Origin: Pogonophryne albipinna
Lineage: Eukaryota; Chordata; Actinopteri; Perciformes; Artedidraconidae
NCBI GenBank assembly: GCA_028583405.1
Contig: CM053256.1
Span: 9,574,994-9,638,993, forward strand
DNA: 64,000 nucleotides
Direction of reading: 5' to 3'
A program made the position numbers and the translations under genes. Positions 44,995 through 58,700 of the stretch are shown in pieces (positions within the stretch are counted from its first letter, which is position 1; the number at the start of each line of letters is the position of its first letter). The notes beneath the pieces are model-generated. The model was not told the origin of the DNA, ran no database searches, and saw only the letters and a program-made list of their open reading frames with translations.

Positions 44995-45002
44995 GCACCA
45001 TA

Positions 45003-48000
45003 TAAGTATTAAAGTTTTAATTCCACATCCATCCAACTAGAAAGAGGCAGGCGAGAGGGAACATTAAGGAAAACTGGCTTTTTAATAGATGAACAAACAG
45101 AAAAGGAAAGAAAAGCCAATGGAGAAAGACAGAAAGGTAGATTGGACACTTTGTCTGTGATGATGAGGGGAAAGAACAGACACAATCGTATTGCTCATCT
45201 CAGTGTTGTATTCAGTAAGGGGCACTTACATACTCAATAAACATGGATCGCACATATAAGAGACCTTTCCTTCCTTATCTGCTTACATGACGCTCACTGT
45301 GCCGACAAAAACCCTGACTACTGCATTGAAAATCTGTCCGACATACCAAACTCATCTTTTCTTTAAAGATTGTAACTATTAGTCACCAAAGAAAATAAAT
45401 AAAGGAAAAAAAAGTGGTGCTGAGGAGGAAAGAGAGGAAAATAGGTAGAGGCTCTTTGTGGGAAGTAAGCAATCGTGGCGAAAAGCATTCAATAAACATG
45501 TCTCTATAGTAACCAAGATGTAATTTGCTTGGTGAGAAAAGGAGAAAGATGGAGATTGAGGGGGAGTGATGGAGAGAGGGGAATAGAAAAGCATTTACCA
45601 TCACTGCTTGAGTCCAGAGCTGTAATTACGGAACTGAGACGCAGCGAGAGAAGGGGAGGAAAAGAGCGAGGTACACACAAGAAAAGAGATGCACACAATG
45701 TACTTTCACAAAAAGGAGAAGGTGAGAATGAAAATACACACAAAGTGATGACCCCATAAAATTGGCACTGTTGCAAATAAATGTAGTAGGCGTTGCAGAG
45801 AAAAAGCAGGGGGGGGGGGGGAGCACACTGACATAAAAAGAAAAAAAAAAGTAATGAAAAGGCTTCTTTGGTAAGGGAGTGTGTGTGGGAAGTGAGGTTA
45901 AAAAAAACATAATCAAACCATGGCTGATCATTAAGCCAGATAAAAATAAATCAACAGCTCTCTGATTAAGTGGAGACAAGAATGAAGTTAGGTCGCTGGG
46001 ACAACACAAATAAAATCATGGATGGGAAGAGAAGAAGTCGAAGTTCAAGTGAGGACGGAGAATAGTGACAGGCGAACCAAGATATCTTATGGCAAGCCGT
46101 AGTTCTCGAAAGATGAGTGATAGACAGGCCACGATGTGTATGAAACATTCAAGCATATGGCCGATCAAAAATAGTAGGCGACCAAAAATAGCGGGATTAC
46201 AGAGGAGACGGAGAATGGGGCCAGTGCCGCTCTGTGTGTGGAAGAAAGAGAGACAGAGTGATATAGGGAGAGGAGTGTGTTCATGCTGTGTTTCAGGAAA
46301 AGCAAGTGTGTTTGTATAGGGTAGTTGATTACAGCTCTGCTGAGTGGCTTGGTGTTGGCCTGTATATGTGGAGATAACAGGATTAAGGGGCTACTGACAC
46401 TACTGTACAAGAGAGAGGGAGAAATGTGAAGTGTGAAGAGAAGGACAGAGAAGGAACAGCAGGAGAAGGAAGAAACATGAAGAGAGATTTCTGAAAATTC
46501 CTTTGACATTTATTAATAATACTTTTATGGAAAATCATTCACATAAATGGGTGACAAACTTGAATAAATGAGCCACTTAATACACATTTCCTTACAAAGC
46601 ACTTAATTGAATGAGTCAGTGAAGTAAAACAATGATATGAATCATACGTTATGGCCCTTAGAGTTGAACATGAATGGGGAATTTTTGGAAAGATATGTGA
46701 AACCGTTTTCCCTATCCTCATGACATCAGGAATTATTATTTGGAAGAATCTTCAAGTGATTGAAGCCCTTCTGGAGGCTTCTCTGATCCCAACACCTCAC
46801 TAAGATACTTTTATCTGTTTTGTATTTTTGAAAAAAGCTGACCTTCTTAAGCCTCTTACCTCAGATTCGATTTAAGAAGGAGCCCAGGAAATATAACTAT
46901 TGAAAATGACAAACTAGTTCACGCCTGGGGCAATGACAGTGATATGTATTTACAGAGAACTGCAGAAAATCAATGCAGGCTTTTGTATTGGACTTTAAGT
47001 TGTCATATTCATGAATCTTCTTTAGCCTAGTCCGAGTTGGTTTTAAAAGGCCCTGAAAACCTCTTTTCTCATTTAGCTTATTGATGTATGTCATCTTCGA
47101 CACACACACTTTACACGCCAAATAACAGTTTTTGGCAGGCTATTCTTGCTTCTCTGAATGGTAAACTCATGACACCTTAACATGTTTTCTTCCATACATA
47201 ATACACTTCCACTCAATCTTACATGAATGGGAGAGTATAGGACACACACTGTGGGATAACAGAACATTTTTGCTGAGATAAACTGTGCCAGGAGATGTGG
47301 GGAAAAACATTTTGACCAGTAATGAGAAGATCAATGAGAGGGAAGATTAGGACGAATGATGGATAGAGATTGAAGAAAGATTTTTTGGAAAGAGTGCTCA
47401 AAATGATGAATAGCAGACACAGGATGTGCAGGGTGTGAAACAAATATTTTAGGAGGAGAGGAGGAAGGGAAAGGTTTGAGGACGAATAGAAGTTTAAAGT
47501 GCTGATATTTATTTTTCTGCCTGTTTAGTTAAAACGGCTATTAGTATGTGCGAAATTCAACAGCTTTGCAATCAAAGCGGCTCTTAATTTAGTGCCTCAT
47601 ACTGTAGATTTCAATTGGTGCTCCCATGAGGTAAATGAGGCCACTTTTCTCTCCAATGTAATCTGAGTCAAGGGGGGGGGAACTGGTCAATTTATAGTCT
47701 GAGACACAAGAGTTAGCTGCAGGGCCGCATACTTAAACTGTTCTGATTCTGAAGTCAATTCCAAATTGAAAGTCAGAAAGTTTTCCAAATACAAAGACGG
47801 AAAATTAAATGAATTTTCACAAAGCATTATTAACCTCTGGCACTCTTACAAAATGTGTTAGGTTTTGTCTGGTCCAATAGATCAATCAAAACGAGAGAGA
47901 GAGACCCCAGCAGAGAGAGTTTCTCCTCTGTGGTCCGCTTTACTGAGCGCTATCACTAGGGACAAATTAGCCACACAGGAGCACTGAGGCATCATGGGAA

Positions 48001-48223
48001 ATTAATGATCAGGACCTCCAGGAAGTGAGCTAATGAGTCCTAGTGCCACACGCACTTGTACACTATGAGCCAGACACACACATACACTGGATAAAAGATG
48101 GAGAAAGCAAGAGACTGAGGGGGAACCTGCAGAAAGGAAATAGCCAAATGTGCAATTGCAGCAGAAAATAACACAAAGCTATCAATGTATCTTTGACTGG
48201 GTGAGTTATAGGGCTGGAACAAT
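45003..48223. other. Unassigned intergenic stretch
   Basis: Purine-rich segments at 45380-45740 and 46020-46480 alternate with AT-rich DNA. A G run lies at 45810-45821. No exon or delimited element recognised. Confidence 0.5.
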
Positions 48224-48476
<253 letters not shown>

Positions 48477-48479
48477 AAG

Positions 48480-49615
48480 AGAATCAGATAATTAGAGGGG
48501 ACCACCAGTGGCTTTTGCCCATGGAGGCGTAGTGATTACCGTCACTACACCCTCCCCTGGGGCGTCTGACAACAACCAGTGAATTAATATCAACACATAC
48601 ACAGGCACACACACAGGGGCACATACACACACCTCAAGCAGCCAAGTGTAGCTAAACCAAATGAGGGGTGGTGTGGCGCCCCACTATTTGATTGTTATGT
48701 GTTGGGTACGAACGCATCATTTTACCAGGTAACGTTGCCCTACTATGAGCTATAGCTACGGTGACTAGGCTAAAGCTGGAAGGAAATTTGTTATACAATG
48801 AGGTAGGAAGTTTGCTAGTTGAATTCTGTGAAAGGCACATACTGGAGTAGCCTACCTATAGGTAAACACCCTGCATCAGCTGCCCTAGGACTGTGTGTGT
48901 TGGAGCATAATGAAAGACGTTTAAATAATAAATAAATTGAGCATAGCTCCAGATGAGTCATGTCAGGGGGGAGAAAATAGGGGGGGGGGGTTCAATGCTT
49001 CCCTGACAAACTGGAACAGTGACAGTCTGTCTCCCCACACCAGTCGGCGCACCTCTCCAGGATATAACCCCGCACGGCGCACTACAGTATCACACATCAC
49101 CACACCCTTGCCTGGTGATTGGCCCAAAGTTTCCCGGGTCCCGCCCTCAGCTCAGCGGACCCTCCCTTCGTCGCTCTCAGCCTGTTGCTGCCAAATCAGC
49201 TGGCATTTTCAATTGATATCCTGAGCCAGGACTTTGTACCCGAAATCCTGACCTTTAAACCCAGGTTTATTGTCTTTAATTAATTTCCAAGACTGAGCTC
49301 AAGAGTTCCTTTTACGGTCATGCGGACAACGGAGAAACTCTCAGGAAATGCTCCCTGTTGAAACCCTCACCTCCCACTCTGCAGCCTGTGATTTAAACTG
49401 CTATTTTTTAGAAGGACTTTAATCACTTTAGCCTACCTTCATGCATCATGCGAGACTGCAGCAGCACATGACGTAGAAGTTTGTTCACGAGTTGGTGAAT
49501 CTGCTGGGGGAAAAACTGCTCAGCCAGCTCCTCTGTCGGGGTCTCCTCACCTGATCCGCACGCCACTCCCAGCCGCCGGTGCGCAGCTCTTTCCGGGGGG
49601 CCCGAGGCGGCCAGA
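48480..49615 (+). promoter_or_regulatory. efna1: Inferred promoter and 5'UTR of the second ephrin-A gene
   Basis: The region upstream of ATG 49616 rises in CG content from about 49020. An inverted CCAAT box (tgattgg, 49116-49122) lies within gtgattggccc. No TATA box was seen. The transcription start is probably between about 49150 and 49430, which is inference. The stretch 48480-49000 holds no recognised feature apart from a G run at 48980-48989. Confidence 0.5.
49441..49476 (+). other. Possible upstream ORF in the efna1 5' leader (11 codons plus stop)
   Basis: ATG at 49441 opens a frame ATG CAT CAT GCG ... ACG TAG ending at 49476, about 140 bp before the ephrin start. It only matters if the transcript starts upstream of 49441, which is not known. 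Confidence 0.35.
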
Positions 49616-49728
49616 ATGGGGACACCGGGGGATCTGCCTGCTTGGAAAGTGACGATTTTCCTCTTTAATTTAATCTCAGCTGTTGTGGCCAAGAGACACA
49701 TCGTTTATTGGAATTCAACAAACCCAAG
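49616..49728 (+). CDS. efna1: Ephrin-A exon 1, probably ephrin-A1
   Basis: It encodes 37 codons plus 2 nt. Residues 1-25 form a signal peptide (hydrophobic WKVTIFLFNLISAVVA, probable cleavage after Ala25). The mature start KRHIVYWNSTNP is the first strand of the ephrin receptor-binding domain with an N-glycosylation sequon at Asn33. The ATG has A at -3 and G at +4. The exon ends ccaag|gtgaga, phase 2, the same position and phase as the efna3 exon at 18403. It is not a copy of that exon: the signal peptides differ completely and the domain starts differ at several residues. The next codon begins AG (Arg or Ser), matching the usual NPR/NPK of A1, A4 and A5. Linkage to efna3 points to efna1; efna4 is the alternative. 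Ephrin-A is near certain, the paralogue less so. Confidence 0.85.
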
Positions 49729-49734
49729 GTGAGA
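49729..49734 (+). other. efna1: Splice donor of the second ephrin exon (GTGAGA)
   Basis: cccaag|gtgaga is a strong vertebrate 5' splice site directly following the conserved ephrin motif. Confidence 0.88.
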
Positions 49735-50997
49735 AAACACTGTGTGCTTAATGGTGCTCCTCTCCAGAAATATGTAAAGTGATTTATTTTTAATGAAAGT
49801 GGGCCAAATTATGGTTTATGTCGGTGTAAAGTTTCATTTCAACTTTGCACTGAGCATTACTGGCCTAAACTTGCTCTGACACACTCTTGCGCAACTACCA
49901 CAATAATTCCTACTAAATGAGTCAGACCTCTGTTGTTTTAAGGAATCTTTGCTATGCTGCATCACGTCCCAGAACCTAAACACATCACTAACTCAAAAGC
50001 CATCAGACTGGTATTTTTGTCAAAGAAGAAACCTGAGTGGCCTGATCTCACCTTCGCCCTGCAGCTATCTTTATAATAATGACTACACTTTGACCCATTG
50101 CTTTCACATGTCAACAGCCTTTTAGTCAGTTATTATTCTACTTATAGATATGCCAGATGTAAGGGTTTCTTCTTAAGTGTTTGCTCTAAATAGTGTCATA
50201 GCATTCTGAGAACACAGGTGTGTATTAAAGTCTAAAGTGTTGCTGAGCATAAGCGGATATGTAGTTAGATAATGGGAAGGTGTGTGTTTATGAGTAAAGA
50301 GTTGATTTGGGGCCATTAGCAAGCCAGAGCGAGGCTCACCTGCTGATCCAGGTGTTCCAGTCTGTCTAATTGAGGGGTTGAGGTGAGAGACCTACAGGGC
50401 CAGTAGGACTACTGCCCAAAATAACACACTCCCTCACCTTCTTATTTAAAGACTCTCACTCTCCGTGCGGCCTTACTCCCCAAGCACTCTTTCAGATAAA
50501 TGACCTTTTTAGCTAATAGCCACTGGCCACAGAGACCACTTTGTTTTGTCTGGTCCTGTCTTGTATTTAACATTTTGTGGATGCAAAAATGTACAGAGAT
50601 ATGACTCTCGGGACGGATCATTTCCCCAAATGCTCCTTTGTCAGATCTACAGGCCTCATCCTGTGCTGGAGTCAGCTGAGGTTGTATCTAGTGTGTCCAG
50701 GCGGGTAAAACCCAGTCCTGTAATTGGGATCCAACCGAAATGTGCCGGGGAGGAAGACTGTGAGGATTAGGAAGCACCTTCTTGTTCCCCGGGGATTCAG
50801 GGATGAATGGTCACAGTCTGTGGCAGGGCCACACAGTTGGCTCCAACACCACACAATCACAATGCCATCAGCATCACGGCGGCGGGTAACCCACTGTGGC
50901 AGAGAATCGCTCTCATCAGCAACACCACCCAATCACAAAGCTATCAGCAGAGCCGTGATGTTGCTCCCGGTCCAAAATCCCCTGGGTTTACTGTTTG

Positions 50998-51170
50998 ATG
51001 CCTTTCCTTTCCTTTCCTCTCCTTCTCCTCTCCTTTCCTCTCCTCACCTCGCCTTTCCTCTCCTCTCCTCTCCTTTCCTTTCCTTTCCTTTCCTCTCCTT
51101 TCCTCTCCTCTCCTTCTCCTCTCCTCTCCTCACCTCGCCTCTCCTCTCTTCCCTTTCCTCTCCTCACTCT
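50998..51170. repeat. Pyrimidine-rich (TTTCC/TCTCC)n tract
   Basis: Imperfect tandem ctttc/ctctc pentamers on the plus strand with only a few purines, about 1.3 kb into the inferred efna1 intron. Frames across it (Leu-Ser-Pro-Phe repeats) are artefacts. Confidence 0.9.
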
Positions 51171-53520
51171 TCATTACCTCCCTTGTTACATCCCGCTCTC
51201 CTTTTCATTTTGTCTCTGCACTCCCCCCTCCTCGTCCTCCCGCCTCTTTATCTCTCACGGCTCCCTCCTGCCCAGTGATGGATATTGGCGGCGTGATTAG
51301 TTGAGCTTCAGTCATTTTCCCATACCATATTTTCTATTAGCTGCCAGCCAGCTAGCCAGGATGTCCTGAGGCCTGTAAATGTAGCCTGGCGTGTGAAAAG
51401 GAGCACAGGGACAGGAGAGCGATGCTTCTGTTGGCATGAAGATACACTGCAGGATCAACTCATGCTTATGGTACACTGATCCCTTCAGATCACACAATAA
51501 GATCAAAGATATTCACCTTTTTAATAAAGGAGACAAATCTGAAAATCTCCATATTTGAGAGGCTGAAAACTGTTTCTGCTGTAATTTTTGCATAAAAAAA
51601 TCAACTAGCTGTCCATTATTTGCAATTATTTCTCTGACAATAAAATAATGGATTAGTCAAATAATTTGTGGAGCTTTATCCACAATGTTGTCAAAGTTTA
51701 AATTAAAATATTTATGTACTATCTTACGCTCATGGTTTTGATTCAGTTTCATTGGGTTTCATCACTTGATTGTGTCTTTGCTCTGAAAAAGTTAATGTAT
51801 GTCGTAGCACACCAAAAACAGATATTTCCTACATAAATGTAATAAAGAACAGATCAGAGCAAAATGTGGTCCTAAAGAAAGAAACACAATTTGAAAGATA
51901 GTGTTGGACGGTGTGTGTGTGCTTAGTTTGTAAAAAAAAAGCCACTCTTTACTAACCGTTTGCAAACTTTACAAGGTAATATGTCAAAGTTATGTTCCCA
52001 AAAATCAATGAATGTAGTATGAAATAGCATACTTCTATATTTTGTAAACGTATGAGCAGAATAGGGGAAGCAAGCTGCCGTTACATACATTACATTTAAG
52101 GCTCGGCTTGTATATAACATCACTGTAGCTGGTGAGAAAACAAGCCCCTCTTCATTACGGATGACAGAAGACATTCTCTGGCCACCACCTTTCATTTGAC
52201 ATCTAGATTTATGGTTTTAATGAAGCAGGGGCAGTGAAGTGGAGACTGAAGGGCCGTGTTGCTCTGCTCTTCGCTTTCTAATATGGCTGTAACAAAGGCT
52301 CGCTGAAGCTCTTTAACTGTCACACATTTAGCACCCTGCAGATTGAAAAATGGAGCTCTGAAATGAAAGTGATAGACTGATGGGAGGGTCAGCGCTGAAT
52401 ATCGTGGAATCAAGACACCCTTGCCTCTTTCCATTGTGGGACTCGAGTGGTTCGACTGCCCTTTTATGATTTTATGAACCGCCGTTTACGATCGTTCCTT
52501 GTTTTATAACAGCGTTTCTCTCAGAGCGATAGTTCCTTATAAGAGGAGAAATTATTTTTTTACTTCCTGGAGCAGTTAAAGGTTAGTAACATATTATAAC
52601 TGCTGTGCTCGCTTCTTAGCTTGAGTGTGTGCTGACAGTATACCTCGGCTCTCCCATGAGTAGCAGGCTCAGACTAGTTTATTGGTATATTCAGCCCCCT
52701 CCTCTGTTCCATGGTGTGCTTTAAAACTTAGACCAAATAAGTTGACCAGCCTCTTTGCTGACACTGGCTGCTTCGTGTGCTGCATTCATCCTCATAAATT
52801 CACTCAGGATCTGTCAGAAAGTTTACTAGCACCAAAACTTTAGGAATTGAATTGCCTTTTTTTCCACACAAGAGATATGGCTTTTAGGATACTTTTGCCA
52901 CTCGTTTATGGGCTACTCAATCAGCTACTCCATTTCCCCGTCCTCTTGACTTATCCTTGGTCTTGGCACACACCTCTACTATTGCTTTCTCCTTTTACCT
53001 GACATGGCAGGAGGCGAACTTGTTGCAACAGTTCTTTTTGGATCACAGCTCTAACTCTTGTTTCCAGTCACCTCTTGTCTTTCCTTTGCAGAGCCTAGGA
53101 TTAGCAAGGTGACAATTAGAGATAAGCGTTTCACAAAAGGGGATACCACACAACAGAAAAATTATTCAAACCAATTTCTCTTACCTCTATATTTATGTAT
53201 TTCTCACTGGAACTCACTCTGCAAGTCTGGACACAGAATGTAACGCCAGAGCCCTCTGAAATCTCTCTTACCTCCTCAACTGAGTCTCTCTCCCCTTTCT
53301 GGCAAAAGCTCAGGGCGAGCTCCAAGCCAGTGAAGCGTGTTTAAACAACGCGTGAGGAGATGAATATTTGTATTGGTTTTCTGTATCTTTATTGAAAGCA
53401 GCCCTCATAAGTCTTCTGTGTAATCTCTGCTCTGTTTATGCATAATTTCCCTTTGTGTGCACTCATGAATGATCTACTTTAAATACCAAAGTAAATCACA
53501 TTCTGCTCTGCATACCTTCT

Positions 53521-53551
53521 CACACACACACATACACACACACATACACAC
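53521..53551. repeat. Short interrupted (CA)n run
   Basis: cacaca units with two cata interruptions. Confidence 0.9.
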
Positions 53552-55664
53552 ACTTGCCATGTACAGTAAAGTGAAAGCATACAGTGTTTGTACTTGTGTC
53601 TTGTCAGAGGAGATGATTGCACTTCTAGACTGATTTCTTTATTTATATTTGTTTTATTATTTCTTCACCGTCAATGGGTCTATGTCTATCTCTATTCCTT
53701 CGGTGTTGTGTGTGTGTGCATGCAAATGAATGTATTTATCGTACTTCCTGCTATATCTCCTCACTGTGTCTGTCTCTGCTAATCTCTGTCTTCCCCTGGT
53801 AAATGATTAACATGGAGAACCTGGCTGAACTATAATCAACAAACCCACAGTGAGGTAATTACCACCTTATTCCCTGTCCTGCTAACAAAGCAATCTCCCC
53901 CCCCCCCTCTCTCTCGATCTCCATGTCTCTGTCTTTTCCTCTTCATCTGTCATCTAACTGTATCAATCCTCATTTTCTGTGTCACTGCCTATTGTCTAGC
54001 TCACTGCTGCGCTGCGGTCTGTGCAGATCAGAGATGTGTTTGTGATTGTGTACCTTATCTGTCTCTGTAAATGTGCTTTGTCTGTTTGTTTGTGGTATTG
54101 AGTGTATTATCTGGAGGAAAACGATGGATGAGTAAACTTTGTGTACTTGCGCTTCTTCTTCTCTGTCTGAAAACAATGAGAGGCAGTGATTCTTAGCGCC
54201 AATGTTGTCGGTTGAAGTTGTTTTTAGCGGAACAATAGTAATGTGTGGTGTGTGTGTTTATGTGTGTGTTTTGATTTTGGAACTAACCTGCCGGTTTGTG
54301 TAAAAAAGAGAACTCTCTGTTCCCTTGAAGTGTGATCATTTCAGTTCTGGAGAAACAAAACCCAGAAATGCACCAGGATGCCCAGCCCTATTAAAACCTT
54401 TCATTCATTTGTGATCCTCCACATGATTCATCGTTTTTACAAGTTTTCTGAGAATTTCTCTTTTCCGCTCACAGCACGCAGTGAAAGTGGCTACGACTGT
54501 AAAACCTCCTCAGTTCCGGCCAGTGGTGTGCGGCTCTGGGAACATTTACCAACTGCTGTGCTGGCCTCTCGTCTAAATAGGTCATTGTTTTGTTTCCACT
54601 CGTTAGCTGATTTAAGGTGTGACTAAAGTGTTCGAAGAAAAAAGGAGCCTTACTGCCTTAGGATACTTCCTTTTCCAAAGGTAGGGCATACAGATACAGT
54701 ATTGTGCAAATGCGTCTTTGGATCTAAAGTGCAACATTACGATAAGCTCCTTTTCTGAAGTGAATCCTTACAGATATGTGTGGCTACTAACTATATCTGC
54801 GTCAAATCAGCAATCCTCTATTTCCCTTTTTTAGTGTTATATTATACAGAGGAGTAAAACCAAAATAAAAGTTTCAAAATAACCTTTGCAACGCAATTAA
54901 AGGCAGAGATGTGTACACGGAGAGATTGAAGCAAACTGTGTTTAAAATGAGGTTTAGTCAGAGGCCTAGCAGTGAGGATGTCTGTATTAAAATGGATCAG
55001 ATAGTCACAGTGCAGCTTGGAGCCGTTGGAGCAGACATGGTGAACAAGCATGAAAGGACGCTCGCTCTCTCCTCCTGGTCAGGATATTTAGTCAATCAAT
55101 ACCAATTCAACACCAAGATATTATCGCCCGGCTCCTCGCATTATCTCCAGACTGCATATGGACCCATCTCTTTCCCAATTTCTCTCCACCGCGCTGCCCT
55201 GTTTCTCTGTGTACACACATCAGTATTAGGTAGCATTAAGCTGTAATAAGTAGTATTGTACGTATGTGTCCAAGTGGCATAGAACAGCTGTGGAATGAAA
55301 TGAGGTTCAGCGTTGTCTGCCGCCCCGGTTGGCACGACACAGCCTGGTTTTGGCACAAAATGGCTGCCGTGCCGTATGTGTGTGTGGAGAGGGTGGTTAT
55401 GGGGGTTAAGGGCTGCTGGTGAGCACAGAGCGGGAGCACATTCATTCATTCAGGGCACACAATGAGCTGGCATTGTTGTAGGTGTCGGGCCAACTGTGTA
55501 TTTCTTCCACATACAAAACAGCTATTAAATTATGGCGTGAGAATATGTGGCCTCAAAGTGTGGGAAACATTATCAACTTAAGCTTGACCATAATAACACA
55601 ATCTGCTGGTTGTTTAGCCAATACGGGCATTTTTTCAAATATCACAATGACATGTGCATGCACA

Positions 55665-55674
55665 GACACACACA

Positions 55675-55727
<53 letters not shown>
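55665..55727. repeat. (CA)n microsatellite, about 30 units
   Basis: CA array with one aaaca interruption near the start. Confidence 0.96.
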
Positions 55728-55730
<3 letters not shown>

Positions 55731-58700
55731 CAAGTACATATAACCTCACACAATACTCTTCCACTCAGCTCAGAAATCCTGCCAAAAGGCAACCTGGGAA
55801 TTCCCTGAGAAAGAAATTGAATTAGTATTGACCCAGGCTGAGCAAAAGGCTGTAGCAGGAACCCGGATTATTACACCATACAAGGTGCTCGCTGCCAGGA
55901 GGACACTGAGACATGTTTGCCATCAGTCCTCAAATCTTCAAAGGTGCTTAAAGACAGTTGTTCCAGAATCTCTTTCTACTGCCTGTGTGTGTTTTCCATA
56001 GATACATTTTCACCGGTACAAGAGATGCTGCAGTTTTCCTTAATTTAAGAATACAGAGAGACATGTGGATGTTTAATTTACCCAACAACCCTGATGCACA
56101 GTTTCACATTTTATTTATATGAACGTATTAAGAATATTAATCGAGTGTCCCGTTGTGCGATCATTTACACTAGTTTTGGTCACCACATGAGTCCTGTTAA
56201 AAGCAGGTAGGAAAGAAAATCAGTTTAAGGCGTAAAATCTGTATCTTTAAAACTGATTTGATCTGACAAGCCACGGATTTGAAGACACAAGGTGTCCTTG
56301 TGAGTTTCACACTTGTACAATTTCAGATTGTGATAAATATGAATATATTTTAATATCAGCCTTCAGTGATGCCGGGTTTACCTACCAACTCAATGAACCT
56401 GGTATCTGTTTGAACTGTTATTTTTTCATAATTGTTACAATGTAGAAGAAGAGAATACTTTTTAATTGATGCTTTTTTATGGATTTGACTTTGAAAAAAT
56501 ATTGTAAAATGTCGTGACTTACCTCCATGAAATAAACACGAGTTGGCATTCTACAATTTATGAACTTTTAAGAAGGATAAAAGCTATTCTGCTTTAAATG
56601 AAATCACATCTACTATGACTCCTTGAACGGTAAGAAGCAGAAAATACACTGCAGGAGTTCACGTTTTGCTTATGTAAGTTGTTATCTTTGACCTGGCAGC
56701 TTGTCAGTCTTTATTTATTGATTACTTTTTATTAATTATGTATTCTACAAATCCACCTTTACAGCACATATGTTGCCGTGTCATGTGCTTGCTGCAGTGC
56801 GGTGTGAGATGGTGAGCCTCCAGAAGCTGTATAAGAATGATAGTAGCGGCCGTCTTCACACAAGACCAAACTTTATGGACTAATAAACCTGCTACAAAGA
56901 GCGGCTTCACTACACTTCTTCTAGACACAACAATTAAACACTTAGATACAAATACTCAAAGGGCGGGAACATGTGTGTTTGTTAAGGAGGTGAGTAACTT
57001 TTGTGTATTAAAATGATTCTGCTTATCAGTTACCTCATAAAAAGGAGCTTTGTCAGCACCTTTTTCTAGTTCCTGAAAAACACCATTCATCCTGTGCTTT
57101 GTGATTTCCAGAGGCGATGGATCACATGACAAATGTGAACATATTTTGAATCCGCTCGATTTTTCCATGGTGGAACAAAAGCTAATATTATTTAGCTGTT
57201 TGCCTCCCAGAAGTACGGCAGCACAGCCTACTTTCCAGCCCCCAGTGATGTGAAACACACATTCCTCCTCTTTGTTTCCTTTTGGGCTGCATACACGTAC
57301 CACACACGCACACACACCACATATGAATATACATTCCCTTTCTGCTTCCTTTTCTCGTCAGCCCCCAGAGATTATAAAAACATTAGACCTGCACTGAAGG
57401 GAGCGAGGGATGGAGAATGCGTTAAAGCAGAGGATGGTAGAGAAAGAGTCAACAGATTTCAACTCCCAAAACAGCTCAGGATGGCCCCGAGGGAAGGAGG
57501 GATGAGGTGAGAGGGAGAGAGGGAAGAAAGGATGTCAGCAGGAATTACTATCACTGTCTAAAGCAGGCGTGAGGAGCAACCCCCTTCTCCTCCCCTCCCT
57601 CCCTCCGTCCCAACACACACACAGGGGCTGTTTCACACACACTCGCTCTGTGATGCTCTTATACAGGTGTGGTATAGAGACACACACTACGAGTAGTAGC
57701 TGTGTGCGTGTTGACTAAGCATATTGAGTAGTGTATGCATGTTGTAAAATTACAGTAGAGTCCTTTTACCTGAGTTAAACAAAGACGAAGCATGACTGGA
57801 ATGTGGTATCATGAGTTTATTCAAACATGCCTGGGCTCAGATTCTTTGAGGCTTACAGTAGATTAGAAGATATGGTTTTTGTTGTGAGTGTGTGTGTGTG
57901 TGTGCCATCCATGTTATTTTTGTTGCAATAACCAGCACCACTTGATCTCCGGGTGTGCAGTAATGCTCAGCTTGATCCTCGTCTCCTGGTAATTTCACTG
58001 CTATTTTTTCTCTCGGCTTCCTTGTTGTTCTTTTTTCTGCCCTTCCTCCTCTTTTTGCTCAACATTTGTTCCAATCAAATCTTTTAGTCATGAGTTCAAG
58101 GAATGTTTTTTTTCCAGAATTATTTCTTTGATCAACCTGCACTTGTGCAGCTAGATAAGTGTGGTATGGTGCATACTGTACAGTATTGGTTTGCTTTTGA
58201 GTGATGCTAAGGTAGACCTTACCATCTACTACACTGATAGGCTGCTGACACGTTAGTATGCAGAGTGGGGACATAGTGTACAAACAATAAGGGGCTAAGT
58301 TGATTAAATTGCGTATTTTTTTTACAGATTTCTTTAAGTAAACTGTCATTTTTTTATTAATTGCTCTGTCACTATCCAAAAATATGTTTTGTTATATTCA
58401 TCAGAAATGATCAGATGGCTATAATTTACAGTCTGGGAGCATCCTGAGTGTTGTTGCTAGTGTTGTTCTGAATGGAAGAGGGGAACATAGCCTTGTCCCA
58501 AATCTCCATAGCGGTGGCCTTGTAGCAGGAGAACTCATGAATCTCATTGCTCTCCTATTCAGCTGGAAATTGAGTTATTGTACGCAGCACGCTTCTCAAA
58601 ACACTGCTGCGTGTTTATGATTGTGGAATTAATGTGTGCTCACCTAAAATGCACTCAGTGACAAATGCCTAGTCATGAAAGTCAGAAAACGTCTTACTCG

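Noticed and set aside
45379..46509. Several minus-strand Ser/Phe/Leu-rich frames
   Set aside because: Products of the purine-rich composition of the plus strand; no domain, signal peptide followed by a domain, or splice context.
49423..49701. 92-codon minus-strand frame over the second ephrin exon
   Set aside because: It is the antisense shadow of the efna1 exon; the plus strand has the motif, start context and donor.
50995..51300. Ser/Leu/Pro/Phe-rich frames
   Set aside because: They translate the CTTTC/CTCTC pyrimidine tract.
54378..54626. 82-codon frame containing VRLWEHLPTAV
   Set aside because: Slightly reminiscent of the end of a LINE protein, but a single short likeness with no tail or other block is too little.
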